Of a stretch of DNA of 64,000 nt, positions 1 to 9,826 are shown piece by piece. Both the position numbers and the translations under genes were made by a program. The notes beneath the pieces were generated by a model. It saw only the letters and a program-made list of their open reading frames with translations. It had not been told where the DNA came from and made no database searches. This DNA comes from an uncultured Armatimonadota bacterium (GTDB lineage: Bacteria > Armatimonadota > Fimbriimonadia > Fimbriimonadales > Fimbriimonadaceae). Where the stretch lies: assembly GCA_903904815.1 (NCBI GenBank), contig CAIVDU010000053.1, forward strand, positions 1 through 64,000. The letters are read 5' to 3'. Each line of letters begins with the position of its first letter. Position 1 is the first letter of the stretch.

Positions 1-264
1 GCCAACTCCGGGAGGTCCCCACAGAATGACCGAGCCCAACCGATCCGCCTCCACTGCCCGCCGAAAGGCCGCTCCGGAAGCGACGAGGTGTTGCTGACCA
101 AAGAACTCGTCGAAGTTTCGAGGTCGCATGCGTGCCGCGAGGGGCGCGTCGGAGAATGCTTCAGGCATTGGTTTCAGTCTACGCTCTGTGTGAAGTTCGT
201 CGGCTAGACGCCGTTGATTCGTGTAGTTGTCATCCGCCGTTCGATCCCTAATATCGAATGCCAT
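1..264 (-). CDS. rarA: Replication-associated recombination protein A, N-terminal 88 codons (partial)
   Basis: Reading leftward from the ATG at 264, 88 codons run off the window edge without a stop. The translation contains the family signature [20 protein letters not shown] (residues about 41-60) and the start of the Walker A loop (WGPPGVG) at the edge. RarA/MgsA is a clamp-loader-like AAA+ ATPase acting at stalled forks. The roughly 40-residue N-terminal extension before the signature is longer than in many homologues, and an internal ATG at residue 33 is a possible alternative start. Family assignment is firm; the remaining gene lies outside the window. Confidence 0.88.
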   Translation of the reverse strand, partial: MAFDIRDRTADDNYTNQRRLADELHTERRLKPMPEAFSDAPLAARMRPRNFDEFFGQQHLVASGAAFRRAVEADRLGSVILWGPPGVG

Positions 265-295
265 CGAGATCCTCTGAGAGGTTCTCCCGCGCCTT

Positions 296-1306
296 CTAGA
301 ACAGGGCGGTCGAATCTTTGCATGGATACTTCTTAAGCAGAGCACGGCAGAGTTCGTGATACGACCTTATCGCAACCGTGGCGTCTCGCCCGGTGGCGAG
401 GCTCGCTTTACCGTTTCGAATCTTCGCAGGATGAAACTCCGCTTTTGAGACAGCTCGGTCTTTATAGAAGAGGGTGAACAATCCAGTGTTGGCCGGCAAG
501 GCGGACACTAGATTGCCGGTGGAGTAAAAGATAGGTTTGCCGCGGTAAAGCTCAGCGCCTTCCAGAACGTGAGGATGGTGCCCCCACACCACGTCGGCGC
601 CCGCGTCGATGAGCGCGCGCCCCAGAGCGACCTGATAGCCGTTCGGCGTCGCCTTTCGCTCGACTCCCCAGTGGATTCCCACAACGAGGACGTCGCAGCC
701 GATGTGAGCCTGTTGAATGCGATGCGATAGTTTGAGAAGGGACAACTTAGTGAGCGCCCCGCCAAAGTTCAACACGGCGATGCCTGGTTCTGAACTGGTT
801 GCCGGAGAAGTTTTCCGGAGTGCCGCCGTCGTTGCGAAGGCCATTACCGAGACCAAGCCGATGGATGGGCGTCCGGGAATTGACTTTGTCACGGTCTTCT
901 CGGCATCGCGTACGTTCGATCCGGCCCCGGTGTGGAGTATTCCGATCGAGTCAAGAATCTGACTTTCCTGCTCAATCCCGGCTGCCCCGTAGTCCATGCA
1001 ATGGTTGTTCGCCTGGGTCACGAAAGTGAGTCCTGAATTGACCAGGCTCAGCTTATGTTTAGGATCCGCTCGCAAGATGAATTGCGATCGCGCCTTCAGC
1101 TCCTTCGCCGACTTCCGTTCAGTTTTTTTTCCCTTATCAGTAATCGGAACCTCAAGATTTGCCATTGACTCCGAACTGGATCGCAACAGAGCAGACACCG
1201 CGTTAAGCGCTTTGGATTCCGGTCTCACTCCGTTGAACATCAGGTCTCCACCCAAAGTCAATGTCCAATCTTGGGAGAGTCCAACCGCAAGTAAAAGAGG
1301 AATCAT
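296..1306 (-). CDS. CapA-type poly-gamma-glutamate capsule protein (metallophosphatase-like fold)
   Basis: 336 residues with a short hydrophobic N-terminus that may be an export signal. Visible family motifs are LTLGGDLMF near residue 18, ANNHCMDYG near 100, GIHWG near 210 and GHHPHVLEG near 243, followed by [10 protein letters not shown]. These are the metal-binding blocks of the PGA_cap (CapA) family, known from capsule synthesis in Bacillus but also found in many bacteria without a capsule. No capB or capC lies nearby, so the substrate cannot be inferred. It ends 31 bp from rarA on the same strand. Confidence 0.85.
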   Translation of the reverse strand: MIPLLLAVGLSQDWTLTLGGDLMFNGVRPESKALNAVSALLRSSSESMANLEVPITDKGKKTERKSAKELKARSQFILRADPKHKLSLVNSGLTFVTQANNHCMDYGAAGIEQESQILDSIGILHTGAGSNVRDAEKTVTKSIPGRPSIGLVSVMAFATTAALRKTSPATSSEPGIAVLNFGGALTKLSLLKLSHRIQQAHIGCDVLVVGIHWGVERKATPNGYQVALGRALIDAGADVVWGHHPHVLEGAELYRGKPIFYSTGNLVSALPANTGLFTLFYKDRAVSKAEFHPAKIRNGKASLATGRDATVAIRSYHELCRALLKKYPCKDSTALF

Positions 1307-1587
1307 AGGGGGCCGAGTCGCCGAATGTGGCTCAACAAATCCAGTATCTCACGAACCTTCCTTTGAACGCGAACCCATGCTTCATTGCGGAGCACCGTCG
1401 AATTACGGGCTAGCACGACTCCGTATTTGCGTCAGAAATTTAATGCAATTAAACGTCACAAGACAGTCCCAAAAATCACGTTCTTAACCTAAGCGACTAG
1501 TAAACCTCTCGGGTCACCTTGAAATTCGCTTGAATCGGCGTCCAACAACGGTCCTTCAAATCGTAAAAGCGACGCCGATTCATTCCT

Positions 1588-2457
1588 ATGCCTTGGCTTT
1601 CTTCAGTTGCGTTCTTGACTTCGGTAGCGGTCACCGCGAGTCCCACTCCCGCCGCCCAAGCAGGACCATTCTTCAATATGATGAGAGTTTTGAAAGCGGG
1701 CGAGGTCGACCAGTATTCATTGTCGATGTCTGGGATCGTGCAGGTTGAGGCGCCGAGTTGCGGGAAGAAAGAGGCGTCATTCGAAACTTCTGCCGGCTCT
1801 CGATTTGAAGTCCTCAGTGTTCGATCAAGCTCCGGGTTAGCCAAAGTCAGGCAGGTCGTGACGCTGGATCCCAAATTGATCGAGAAACTGAAGGCAAAGG
1901 GATGGAGTGACTTCGACAGATCCGTTCTCGATTGCACTGGAACGATGGATGCCCGGTCGAGGGTTACACTGTCGCCGTTCGGCAAATTTCTTGCTTCACG
2001 CCGCGCACCAAGTAGTCTCGGGCAAGTGAGTGGAGACTGTATTCCCCTGCCGTCTAAGCCGGTCCGCGTGGGGGATACCTGGCAGGTGGCGATGCCATTT
2101 TCCTCGGTTTTTGGCACCCAGCATCCCGTTTGGAAGTCAACTCTACTTGGCTCTGGCGTGCTAAATGGCCGCCCTATCTGGTTGATCAAGACATCCACTC
2201 ACGTGGCGCTCAAGACCGATTCGGACAAGCTCGCTCTCATTGGCGCGCCAAGCGCTGTCTCGGCAAAGACCGATGGTGAGCTCTGGACTTTGGATGGTTT
2301 TGCCGACACTTCCGGAGTCGGTTCGGTGGATCAGGAATCCGGAAAGACAGTTCGCCTTGATCTCAATGTCACCCTCTCTTTCACCGCGGCATCCGGCAAG
2401 GAAAAGGGCACGGTTACGCTTACAATGAATCAACTTAAGCAGATGACCAGTTCCTGA
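1588..2457 (+). CDS. Secreted protein of unknown function
   Basis: 289 residues beginning with a probable signal peptide (MPWLSSVAFLTSVAVTASPT with an AQA-type cleavage site). The rest is rich in beta-strand-type sequence and contains PVRVGDTWQVAMPF and a C-terminal DLNVTLSFTAAS segment. This resembles the repeated lipoprotein-like folds of unknown function common in this kind of genome. I do not recognise a catalytic motif. It is followed after 55 bp by another exported protein on the same strand, so the two may be co-transcribed. The 280 bp upstream (1307-1587) show no gene. Confidence 0.7.
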   Translation: MPWLSSVAFLTSVAVTASPTPAAQAGPFFNMMRVLKAGEVDQYSLSMSGIVQVEAPSCGKKEASFETSAGSRFEVLSVRSSSGLAKVRQVVTLDPKLIEKLKAKGWSDFDRSVLDCTGTMDARSRVTLSPFGKFLASRRAPSSLGQVSGDCIPLPSKPVRVGDTWQVAMPFSSVFGTQHPVWKSTLLGSGVLNGRPIWLIKTSTHVALKTDSDKLALIGAPSAVSAKTDGELWTLDGFADTSGVGSVDQESGKTVRLDLNVTLSFTAASGKEKGTVTLTMNQLKQMTSS

Positions 2458-2512
2458 ACTCTTGAGAAGCAGTTGACGCATTCTGAACAGCGGCGTATCC
2501 TCGCCGTGACCC

Positions 2513-3736
2513 ATGTGCAAATCCCACTTTTCCGCGCTCTCGATCGTTGCCGCTCTGGCGCTGAACTCGGTTGCGAATGCCAGCCAATCGCCTGAAATTC
2601 ATTCATTCGACGACGCTTTTCGGGCCCTTTCCCGCCGAAGTCTGAGTCCCCAAGACGTCCAATCGCTCTCAAAGTGGGTGGGTGAGAGAGATCTGGCATC
2701 CGGAAATCCCAGGAGCGAGGATCTTCGGTTCATCTTTGCGATCCAAGTTCCTGGCCCAGAGATGCGGGTGGTAGCCACCAGCGACGATGGAAAATGGACA
2801 CTCTCACTCAGGCGCCTGGCAAGGACTAACGTCTACGCTGCTGAAACGACTCTGCCCGAACTCACCGGGTTTCGCTGGAGCTACCGAATCGGCTCGGAGA
2901 GAAAGGGAGGCGGAGAGCTTGAAGCCTATACCCATCCGAAGGAGACTCGAGCCCAGCCCGGGGTTCCCAAAGGCACGCTTGAAGAGCAAGAGCTCTTTAA
3001 GAGCAAGGTATTCGAAGGCACGACACGTCACTGGTGGATTTACGTGCCCAAGCAGTACGATGGGTCAAAACCGGCCTGTCTCTTTGTGGTTCAGGATGGG
3101 CAATGGGCTCGCGGTTCGTGGACTACGGTTCTTGACAACATGATCGCCGAGAAGCAGATCCCCATCTCCATCGCGGTCTTTATCACTCCAGGCACAATTA
3201 AAACGGATATCGATAACCGATCTGTCGAGTACGACACCGTTTCAGATCGTTACGTCACGATGCTGGCCGACGAGATTCTTCCTCAGGTGACGAAGCGTTA
3301 CAACATCCGACCCGACGCCCGGGGTCACGTTATCGCTGGCGGTTCCTCCGGCGGCATCTGTTCATTCAATGCGGCGTGGTACCGACCGGATCTATTCCAC
3401 AAAGTCATCTCTTGGATCGGCAGCTTTACCAATCTCCAAGGAGGTGCGACCGGTGTCGCAGGGGGAAACACCTATCCAGCGATCATTCGGGCTTTGAGGG
3501 GTTGGGACGAGAAGGGTGAACCTAAGCCCCTGCGCGTGTTCCTACAGGACGGACGGAACGACGTGAACAACAAAGCAGGGAACTGGCCGCTGGCAAACCA
3601 GGAGATGGCCAGCGCCCTTGAGTTTGGCCACTACGACTACCGATTCGAACTCGGCAACGGGTTTCACTCGGACAAATACGGTCGCGCGCTCCTTCCCGAT
3701 ACCCTTCGCTGGCTGTTTCGAGACGAAGAGAAGTAG
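2513..3736 (+). CDS. Exported alpha/beta-hydrolase, enterochelin-esterase/esterase-D-like
   Basis: 407 residues with an N-terminal signal peptide ending near ANASQ. An N-terminal beta-sandwich-type region (PGPEMRVVATSDDGKWTLSL) precedes a hydrolase domain. This domain has the nucleophile elbow GGSSGG near residue 278, an acidic candidate in VFLQDGRND and a C-terminal catalytic histidine in GFHSDKYG. This layout matches putative esterases of the Fes/IroE and XynZ-esterase group, which cleave siderophore or acyl esters outside the cytoplasm. The substrate is not determinable here. Start chosen at the ATG preceding the signal peptide. Confidence 0.8.
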   Translation: MCKSHFSALSIVAALALNSVANASQSPEIHSFDDAFRALSRRSLSPQDVQSLSKWVGERDLASGNPRSEDLRFIFAIQVPGPEMRVVATSDDGKWTLSLRRLARTNVYAAETTLPELTGFRWSYRIGSERKGGGELEAYTHPKETRAQPGVPKGTLEEQELFKSKVFEGTTRHWWIYVPKQYDGSKPACLFVVQDGQWARGSWTTVLDNMIAEKQIPISIAVFITPGTIKTDIDNRSVEYDTVSDRYVTMLADEILPQVTKRYNIRPDARGHVIAGGSSGGICSFNAAWYRPDLFHKVISWIGSFTNLQGGATGVAGGNTYPAIIRALRGWDEKGEPKPLRVFLQDGRNDVNNKAGNWPLANQEMASALEFGHYDYRFELGNGFHSDKYGRALLPDTLRWLFRDEEK

Positions 3737-3783
3737 GGGTTGGAGCCTACATAGGGCCAAGTGCCCAGACGGCAGACATCGCA

Positions 3784-5772
3784 TTGCGCGAGGATGTCGC
3801 TCGGGCTGAATTTTTCGGACGGCCAACTGCTCACCGCGAACTGGCAACAGCCTTCGGAGATAGAATAGGTCCCGGGCATGGTCCGCTTGCCCGGAGACCG
3901 AACATCCGAGACCCTCAAATCGCTGCCTTCACTTCTGCAATAAACGCCTTTCGGCAAGGCAACCATCCGCTCGCCGAGAGCATCCTGAGTACGATCCTCG
4001 CCCAAGGCGGCGACCACGTCGAAGCGCACTTCTTACTAGGAATCATCCTTGGCATGGCGAAGCGCTGGTCGGAAGCGGCGCCCCACTTAGCCGCCGTCAT
4101 TCAAGTTCAGCCCCGAAGAGACGAAGCGATCTACTGGCTCGCCGTCTCGAAGAAGAACCTGAATCAGTTTTCGGAAGCGATCACTCTTTGCGAGCGGGCA
4201 CTGGAAATTAACCCGCGGAACCCGATCGTGTGGAACGAACTCGGACTGTGTCGCATGACACAGAACCAGCCCGAGCCAGCGGCGGAGGCATTCACCCTCG
4301 CCCTAAGGTCGGACCCGTCTTCCGGCTTCTACCAGCACAACCTCGGCATGGCGCTCGCTCGGATGGATCGCATCTACAAAGCGCGGGATGCGTTTCGCGA
4401 GGCGATTCGCCTCAACCTGAATTATGTGGGCTCCTATCTGGAGTTAGCCGGAGTCCTTGAGACCTTGGCGGCACGTGACGAAGCGATCTCCATGTTGAGA
4501 GCCGCCCTCGTCCGCCACCCGGGAGAGTCTCAACTCAGGATCGCCTTGGCGTCGGCGCTCACTTATAACGGAGAACTAGAAGAAGCCGAATCGATCTACC
4601 GAAAAACGATGGAGCAGGATCCGGTTACCGGAAACTCGGTGGGCCTTTGGCTTCAACAAGAGGGACGTTTCCCCGAGTCCATCGACTGTTTCATGACCTC
4701 ATTGAAGGCAGATCCGGTTCAAGGCGTCGCGTACTACGGTCTCGTGGAAGCGAAGGCGTTCGACATCGAGGGTAGATCGATCATCGACGTCGCCTCTCCT
4801 ATCGTTGACTCACCCGAACTTGACCTGAAAGGGAAGACGTATCTCTGTTACGCGCTCGCCAAAGCCCATGAGAAACTACGAAACGATGAGCAGGCAATGG
4901 CCTACTTCGACATGGCGAATCAGTCGGCATTCCTTCTTTACAACGAGGGGAGGCCGTTCGATAAACAGGACCTCGTCGATCAGAACAGCCGCCGTATTGC
5001 CCAGTACGATGCCAGGGAGATTAAGCGAGAGCATCTGGGAGCTTCCCAAAGCGATCGGCCAATCTTCATCGTCGGCATGATCCGATCTGGTACGACTCTT
5101 CTTGACCAGATTATTGCGAGTCATCCACTGGTGAACTCGGCCGGCGAACCCGTCTTTTGGATGCGAGAAGCGGACAGAGTCAGGAGGTTACCCAGCCAGA
5201 ACCTCACCGAAGGGGAACGTGAGGACATTGCAAACCGATACCTTCAGGCCCTAGATGGGGCCGCCGGAACCTCCCTCCGTACGAGCGACAAGATGCCGCT
5301 GAACTACTCGCATGTAGGTCTGATTCACGCCACGTTCCCGAAGGCCAAAATCGTCCACTTGCGACGGAGTCCGCTGGATACTTGTCTTTCCATCTACACG
5401 ACGTTTTTGGGGCACGGACCGAACTTCGCCTACAACCAAGATCACATCGTTTTCAACTACCTTCAATACCTGCGGGTGATGGCGCACTGGCGGTCGGTGA
5501 TGCCGCAAGGTTCCTTCCTGGAAGTCAACTACGAGGACTTGGTCTCCGACCGCGAAACGGTGGCAAGAAGAGTCATCGCATTCTGCGAACTGGAGTGGAA
5601 CGATGCCTGTCTGCACCACGAAACAAACGAATCTTCAATCCGCACTCCGAGTAAGTGGCAGGCGCGGCAGCCGGTATACAAGAGCTCCGTCGAGCGCTGG
5701 AAGCGGTTCGAGCCTTGGCTCGGGGAGCTTCTCGAGCTGCGAGGTGTCGTCCACCCTGACCCTCGTCACTAA
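3784..5772 (+). CDS. TPR-repeat sulfotransferase
   Basis: Up to 662 residues if translation begins at the TTG at 3784; no in-frame ATG lies in the first 50 codons, so the true start is uncertain. Residues about 45-400 are tetratricopeptide repeats of the WNELGLCRMTQNQPEPAAEA type. The C-terminal 240 residues are a PAPS-dependent sulfotransferase: the 5'-phosphosulfate loop IVGMIRSGTTLLDQII near residue 430, and the 3'-phosphate binding block KIVHLRRSPLDTCLSIY near 525. A second gene of the same architecture lies at 6910. The acceptor is unknown; the TPR part probably selects a protein or glycan. Confidence 0.85.
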   Translation: MREDVARAEFFGRPTAHRELATAFGDRIGPGHGPLARRPNIRDPQIAAFTSAINAFRQGNHPLAESILSTILAQGGDHVEAHFLLGIILGMAKRWSEAAPHLAAVIQVQPRRDEAIYWLAVSKKNLNQFSEAITLCERALEINPRNPIVWNELGLCRMTQNQPEPAAEAFTLALRSDPSSGFYQHNLGMALARMDRIYKARDAFREAIRLNLNYVGSYLELAGVLETLAARDEAISMLRAALVRHPGESQLRIALASALTYNGELEEAESIYRKTMEQDPVTGNSVGLWLQQEGRFPESIDCFMTSLKADPVQGVAYYGLVEAKAFDIEGRSIIDVASPIVDSPELDLKGKTYLCYALAKAHEKLRNDEQAMAYFDMANQSAFLLYNEGRPFDKQDLVDQNSRRIAQYDAREIKREHLGASQSDRPIFIVGMIRSGTTLLDQIIASHPLVNSAGEPVFWMREADRVRRLPSQNLTEGEREDIANRYLQALDGAAGTSLRTSDKMPLNYSHVGLIHATFPKAKIVHLRRSPLDTCLSIYTTFLGHGPNFAYNQDHIVFNYLQYLRVMAHWRSVMPQGSFLEVNYEDLVSDRETVARRVIAFCELEWNDACLHHETNESSIRTPSKWQARQPVYKSSVERWKRFEPWLGELLELRGVVHPDPRH

Positions 5773-5894
5773 AATGCGACTCTCAGGATCCGGTCTCCGG
5801 GTTTAGTTTCATTTTAGAGCCGTGTTGGATGCTTCGTGCGGAAGTTCGTCTACTTCCAATTTGTTTAGCTTCATCGATTTCCCCGGAAAGCCTT

Positions 5895-6734
5895 ATGAAA
5901 CGCACCCGCAAAGCCTTTACGCTCATTGAACTGCTGGTTGTGATCGCCATCATCGCGATCCTCGCCGCAATTCTTTTCCCTGTGTTCGCCCAAGCCAAAG
6001 AAGCAGCAAAGAAGACCGTGTGTCTCTCTCAGGCTAAGCAGACGGGCTTGTCGGCAATGATGTACGCGAACGACAATGATAACGTCTACGTTCCGGCCAG
6101 CTATGGTAGCTATGACCCGAGCGTGTACGCACCTTGGTTCGGTTCCGGTGGCGGCGGACTGATTTATTGGAACATGCTCATCCAGCCTTACATCAAGAGC
6201 ATGGATCTGTTGGTTTGCCCGGATAAGGACTACACCAACTTTGGATATGCGGCATGGATCAACGGCGTGGCTCCCGATCCTGGCAACAATACGTCGGATC
6301 CCAAGGGCATGCTCCGAGTCAGCTGGACTTGGAACAACCTCATCACCTGGACCTATGGCCATCAGGTTGATCCGGCGTTCAATGCGACTGGCAAGACGGG
6401 CTACGTGGCGAACAACGACCCTTATGCCTACTGGAACGGTGATCCGGTTCCGGAGTCGATGATCGAAGTGCCTTCGACCGCAATCTGGATTGCGGAGGGC
6501 GATTGGACCGACCTTTCCGGCGACGACAGGAACACCGACTATGGTTGGACCCGACTGAAGGCTAGCCAGAATAAGAGCGTCAACGTCTCGGCTGGCGGAA
6601 TCACTTGCCCTGGATACTACGTTAGAGCCCGCCACATGGGTGGATTCAACGCAGTCTATGGCGATGGTCACGGCAAGTACAACAAGTGGAACAGCACGAA
6701 GCCTTCGAGCTGGTCGATTCAAGAAAGTCAATGA
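5895..6734 (+). CDS. Type IV pilin-like/type II secretion pseudopilin with H-x9-DG C-terminus
   Basis: Start chosen at the ATG at 5895 because it places a short basic leader (MKRTRKA) before the prepilin helix FTLIELLVVIAIIAILAA; the residue before the cleavage site is Ala rather than the usual Gly. After LFPVFAQA the protein carries the pilin-like globular part and ends with RHMGGFNAVYGDGH, the H-x9-DG motif of a family abundant in Planctomycetes and Armatimonadota. 279 residues, inner-membrane inserted and then assembled by a type II or IV machinery encoded elsewhere. It is translationally coupled (ATGA) to the next small lipoprotein. Confidence 0.9.
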   Translation: MKRTRKAFTLIELLVVIAIIAILAAILFPVFAQAKEAAKKTVCLSQAKQTGLSAMMYANDNDNVYVPASYGSYDPSVYAPWFGSGGGGLIYWNMLIQPYIKSMDLLVCPDKDYTNFGYAAWINGVAPDPGNNTSDPKGMLRVSWTWNNLITWTYGHQVDPAFNATGKTGYVANNDPYAYWNGDPVPESMIEVPSTAIWIAEGDWTDLSGDDRNTDYGWTRLKASQNKSVNVSAGGITCPGYYVRARHMGGFNAVYGDGHGKYNKWNSTKPSSWSIQESQ

Positions 6735-6889
6735 AATCGACGGCTCGTATTGCCTTCATTGGGTTTGTCCTGTCAATCCTCGGCGGCTGTTCTGGGGGAG
6801 CGACGGCGTCACACGACGTCCCGCCTCCCGATGACCTTCCGAAGCTGAAGGTGCCCGCCTTCGTGCATAAAAAGACGACGAACCCTTGA
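6731..6889 (+). CDS. Small lipoprotein
   Basis: 52 residues from the ATG at 6731, whose last bases overlap the pseudopilin stop (ATGA). The N-terminus MKSTARIAFIGFVLSILGGC is a signal peptide with a lipobox (ILGGC), followed by a Gly/Ala/Ser linker and a short proline-rich tail (VPPPDDLPKLKVPAF). Coupled translation with the pseudopilin suggests a joint role at the cell surface, but this is inference. It ends 20 bp before the second TPR-sulfotransferase ATG. Confidence 0.7.
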   Translation: MKSTARIAFIGFVLSILGGCSGGATASHDVPPPDDLPKLKVPAFVHKKTTNP

Positions 6890-6909
6890 CCGGGAGTAAC
6901 CTTCCAGTC

Positions 6910-8595
6910 ATGAGTCGTCTGTCAAACGAGCCCGGGACTGTAGATCTCGTAGAGACACTGCACACCCGGGCTTTAGACAAGCTCTCAAAAGGGCTTGCGT
7001 CGGAGGCAGAATCCATCTGCCTCCGAGCACTTGAACTTTCTCCCCATAACGTGGGCGTTCTAAACGTTCTAGGGCAGAGCTTCCTAGCTCAGCGCAAGCC
7101 TTCCGAAGCGGCATCGGCGTTCGGAAAGGCGGTCGAGCTACAACCTGAGCTAGCAAATCTGCACTTCAACGTGGCACTCGCTTTCCAAGCCGAGGGGAGG
7201 CTGGCGGATGCCATCGGAGAGATCAAGCAAGCGATCTCCCTGGACCCGTCTGTTCCCGCGCTCCACTCTAAATTGGGTCAGCTTCTGTGCGCGGTGGAGC
7301 AAAATGACGAAGCGGTTACTGTCCTGCGCCACGCGCTCTCCCTTGACCCTAGCTCCGTACCCACAAAAATCAATTTGAGCCAGGCTCTGATCGAATCGGG
7401 GCGAGTCTCCGAGGCCGAGCAGACGGCGAAGTCCATTCTGACAAAGAATCCGCGTGACCCCATCGCTCAACGGCTGATGGGTCGGATCCATCAGCTCAAC
7501 GGCCGTTTCGAAGAGGCTTCCGCCTGCTTCCAGTCCGCGATCGCGCTCCAACCCACTCAGGCGGCCGCTTACTTCGCCCTCGCTTATTCTAAGAAGGTTT
7601 CTCGATCGGAGAGTCATCTCATCGAGAGGATGTCGAGGTTGCTGCTTCTCCCTCAACTTCCCGAGTCGGATTCCGGTCTGCTGCGTTATGCGCTCGGAAA
7701 GGCCTATGACGACCTTGGGGAGTACGACTCCGCCATCGCTCATTTCGAGATGGCGAATGAGATCGCCCTACGTTCGCGAACTGCCTCAGGACGACCTTAT
7801 GACCCGGCGTTTGCGTCGGCGCGTGTGGACATGCTCATCGAGCGATTCGGCGTTGAAGAGTTCGAGAAGCCCCTCCCCGAGGCCTCGATATCCGAAAGGC
7901 CAGTCTTTATCGTGGGGATGATTCGATCCGGGACCACCTTGGTCGAGCAGATCCTTTCAGGGCATCCTGAAATTGCCACCGCCGGCGAGTTGCCTTTTTG
8001 GTTGCGAGAAGAGCCTCGTGTTATGGAGTCTCTCTTTGGCCCCCAAGACTCCTCGACACAATCGATCGAGTCGTGGACAACCCAATACGACGCGGTGCTC
8101 AACGGCGTGTCTTCAGAACCCTCTCGAGTTACCGACAAGATGCCCTTGAACTATTGGGCTCTGGGGATGATCCACCGCCTCTATCCCAATGCGAGAATCA
8201 TCCACTGCCGACGCGATCCGATCGATACGTGTTTGTCGGTCTATCTCACTCCGTATCGGGGAGGACCGGAGTTTGGCCACGATCGGACGAACATTGCCCA
8301 TGCCTATCGCGAATATAGGCGGCTGATGGACCACTGGAGATCGGTGATCGCGCCCTCCCAGCTTCTGGAAGTCGATTATGAGGACCTTGTCTCCGACCGA
8401 GAGTCAGGCACGAGAAAGATGATCGAGTTCTTGGGACTGCCTTGGAGCGAAGAATGTCTTCAAACTTCGCCGTCCGCTCGTCTTGTGAGTACACCCAGCC
8501 AGTGGCAGGTGCGCCAGCCGATCTACCGGTCTTCGGTAGGGCGATGGCGCAACTACGAGCACCATCTAGGAGAACTCAAAACTGCCGTAACGTGA
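6910..8595 (+). CDS. TPR-repeat sulfotransferase (paralogue of the gene at 3784)
   Basis: Start taken as the ATG at 6910; a TTG at 6886 overlapping the lipoprotein stop is possible. 561 residues: TPR repeats from about 15 to 300, then a sulfotransferase domain with IVGMIRSGTTLVEQIL (5'-phosphosulfate loop) near residue 335 and RIIHCRRDPIDTCLSVY (3'-phosphate block) near 430. The C-terminal TPSQWQVRQPIYRSSVGRW segment closely matches the paralogue's TPSKWQARQPVYKSSVERW, so the pair arose by duplication. The position between a pseudopilin-lipoprotein pair and other exported proteins suggests an extracytoplasmic acceptor pathway. Confidence 0.85.
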   Translation: MSRLSNEPGTVDLVETLHTRALDKLSKGLASEAESICLRALELSPHNVGVLNVLGQSFLAQRKPSEAASAFGKAVELQPELANLHFNVALAFQAEGRLADAIGEIKQAISLDPSVPALHSKLGQLLCAVEQNDEAVTVLRHALSLDPSSVPTKINLSQALIESGRVSEAEQTAKSILTKNPRDPIAQRLMGRIHQLNGRFEEASACFQSAIALQPTQAAAYFALAYSKKVSRSESHLIERMSRLLLLPQLPESDSGLLRYALGKAYDDLGEYDSAIAHFEMANEIALRSRTASGRPYDPAFASARVDMLIERFGVEEFEKPLPEASISERPVFIVGMIRSGTTLVEQILSGHPEIATAGELPFWLREEPRVMESLFGPQDSSTQSIESWTTQYDAVLNGVSSEPSRVTDKMPLNYWALGMIHRLYPNARIIHCRRDPIDTCLSVYLTPYRGGPEFGHDRTNIAHAYREYRRLMDHWRSVIAPSQLLEVDYEDLVSDRESGTRKMIEFLGLPWSEECLQTSPSARLVSTPSQWQVRQPIYRSSVGRWRNYEHHLGELKTAVT

Positions 8596-8620
8596 TCGTC
8601 GGCAGACCGTCAAGAGGGCA

Positions 8621-8935
8621 ATGAAGCCGATTCTGATCCTCGCATCGATCCTCTCTCTTTGCACCCTTGGTACGTCGAGTCTTCAAGAGCCGCCAAGAAA
8701 GTTTCCGGTTATGAGCGCGGATCCATACCTAATCAAGACGCTCCTAGAGGGTGGCCAGGCAGATGCTCCCGAGATGAGCACTCTTTGGCTTTTGCGGGGC
8801 ATGCCGCGAAATACCGGCGCCGGGGGAAAGGGCCTGCTGGACGGTGGTCATCTGATCGTGAACCCGACCGACAACGCGCTCTGGTGGTTTCCCGACCTCA
8901 AGACGGAGGCGTTCACTGAGGCCGTACTGGGATAA
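8621..8935 (+). CDS. Small secreted protein of unknown function
   Basis: 104 residues starting with a plausible signal peptide (MKPILILASILSLCTLGTSS). The mature part, with EMSTLWLLRGMPRNTG and NPTDNALWWFPDLK, shows no motif I recognise. It follows the sulfotransferase by 25 bp on the same strand and its end overlaps the convergent gene at 8913 by 23 bp. Confidence 0.6.
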   Translation: MKPILILASILSLCTLGTSSLQEPPRKFPVMSADPYLIKTLLEGGQADAPEMSTLWLLRGMPRNTGAGGKGLLDGGHLIVNPTDNALWWFPDLKTEAFTEAVLG

Positions 8936-9761
8936 CCGTCGAGCCCGAAGCTCTCAAGAATCCCTCACCCAAGTCGACTTTCCAAACGTGGATTGCGTCG
9001 TATAGCTGAAGGTCGACGTTCAGGTCAACCACGGGATTGAGAGTTTGGAGTAGCGCCTTGCGTGAGAGTTCGTCGGTCGGCTGGCCATCGAACAGGATCG
9101 TGGCGTCGTCCAGAGCGAGCTTGGTTCCGTCCAGAATTACCAGTTTGGCGTCGACCGTAAAGTCGGTATCGAAAATCAAGAACTGCCCGTGCCCGCTGAC
9201 ATGGATTCGGCCCTGGGAGATCTTGATCGACGCCTTCTTGATGTCGTGGAATTTGGTGAGGACGAAGGCCTCTAAGTCGCGGTCGCGAATTGTGACCGCC
9301 CCTGTCCCGGATCCACTCGTGCTGAGTCGAATCTCTCGTTTGCGTAGGGCGAGACCGAGGTCGAATCGGCAGTCGGGAATGGACGCCTCGAGCCGATCCA
9401 TGTGAAGTCCACGTAGGTAGAAGTCCTTCAAGTCCATCCGCAGTAACCGCAATTTTCCGTCCTTCGGGCGCTCCGGTTCGGTGAAAAGCGGAAGTCCAGG
9501 GGTGGAGAATTGGCTGCCACGGATGACGACTTCCCGGATGTCGCCCTGGAGCAGTCCTAAATCGAGCCCCGTACGCACCGAGATGGTTGCGTGGTCTCCG
9601 GAAAGTTTTGCCTTGACGTGATGGGCCGCGTCGTGTTCGAATCCATGGACACCTAGTTCGCCAAAGCCGAACAGGCCCACAAATACCCCTAGAATTGGCA
9701 GGATCAAACTGTCACCGATCCGCGGTTTAAAACGTACATCATAATGATTGTCACCATTCAC
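8913..9761 (-). CDS. DUF2993/LmeA-like phospholipid-binding protein
   Basis: 282 residues from a GTG at 9761. One hydrophobic N-terminal segment (SLILPILGVFVGLFGFGELG) anchors or exports the protein. The rest is a repetitive beta-rich TULIP-like sequence with the family features ATISVRTGLDLGLLQGDIREVVI and LRLLRMDLKDFYLRGL. This matches DUF2993 (LmeA), lipid-binding proteins of the periplasm or cell envelope. No conserved catalytic residue is expected in this family. Confidence 0.7.
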   Translation of the reverse strand: MNGDNHYDVRFKPRIGDSLILPILGVFVGLFGFGELGVHGFEHDAAHHVKAKLSGDHATISVRTGLDLGLLQGDIREVVIRGSQFSTPGLPLFTEPERPKDGKLRLLRMDLKDFYLRGLHMDRLEASIPDCRFDLGLALRKREIRLSTSGSGTGAVTIRDRDLEAFVLTKFHDIKKASIKISQGRIHVSGHGQFLIFDTDFTVDAKLVILDGTKLALDDATILFDGQPTDELSRKALLQTLNPVVDLNVDLQLYDAIHVWKVDLGEGFLRASGSTVIPVRPQ

Positions 9762-9826
9762 GCCTTTTTAAGGCGAGCCCGATCCTGCGGGTGAGCGCAT
9801 GTCCTGCGCACTCAGGAGCCTAGCCT

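Noticed and set aside
8913-8935. Frameshift at the overlap of two genes
   Set aside because: The 23-bp overlap is between convergent genes that both end normally.
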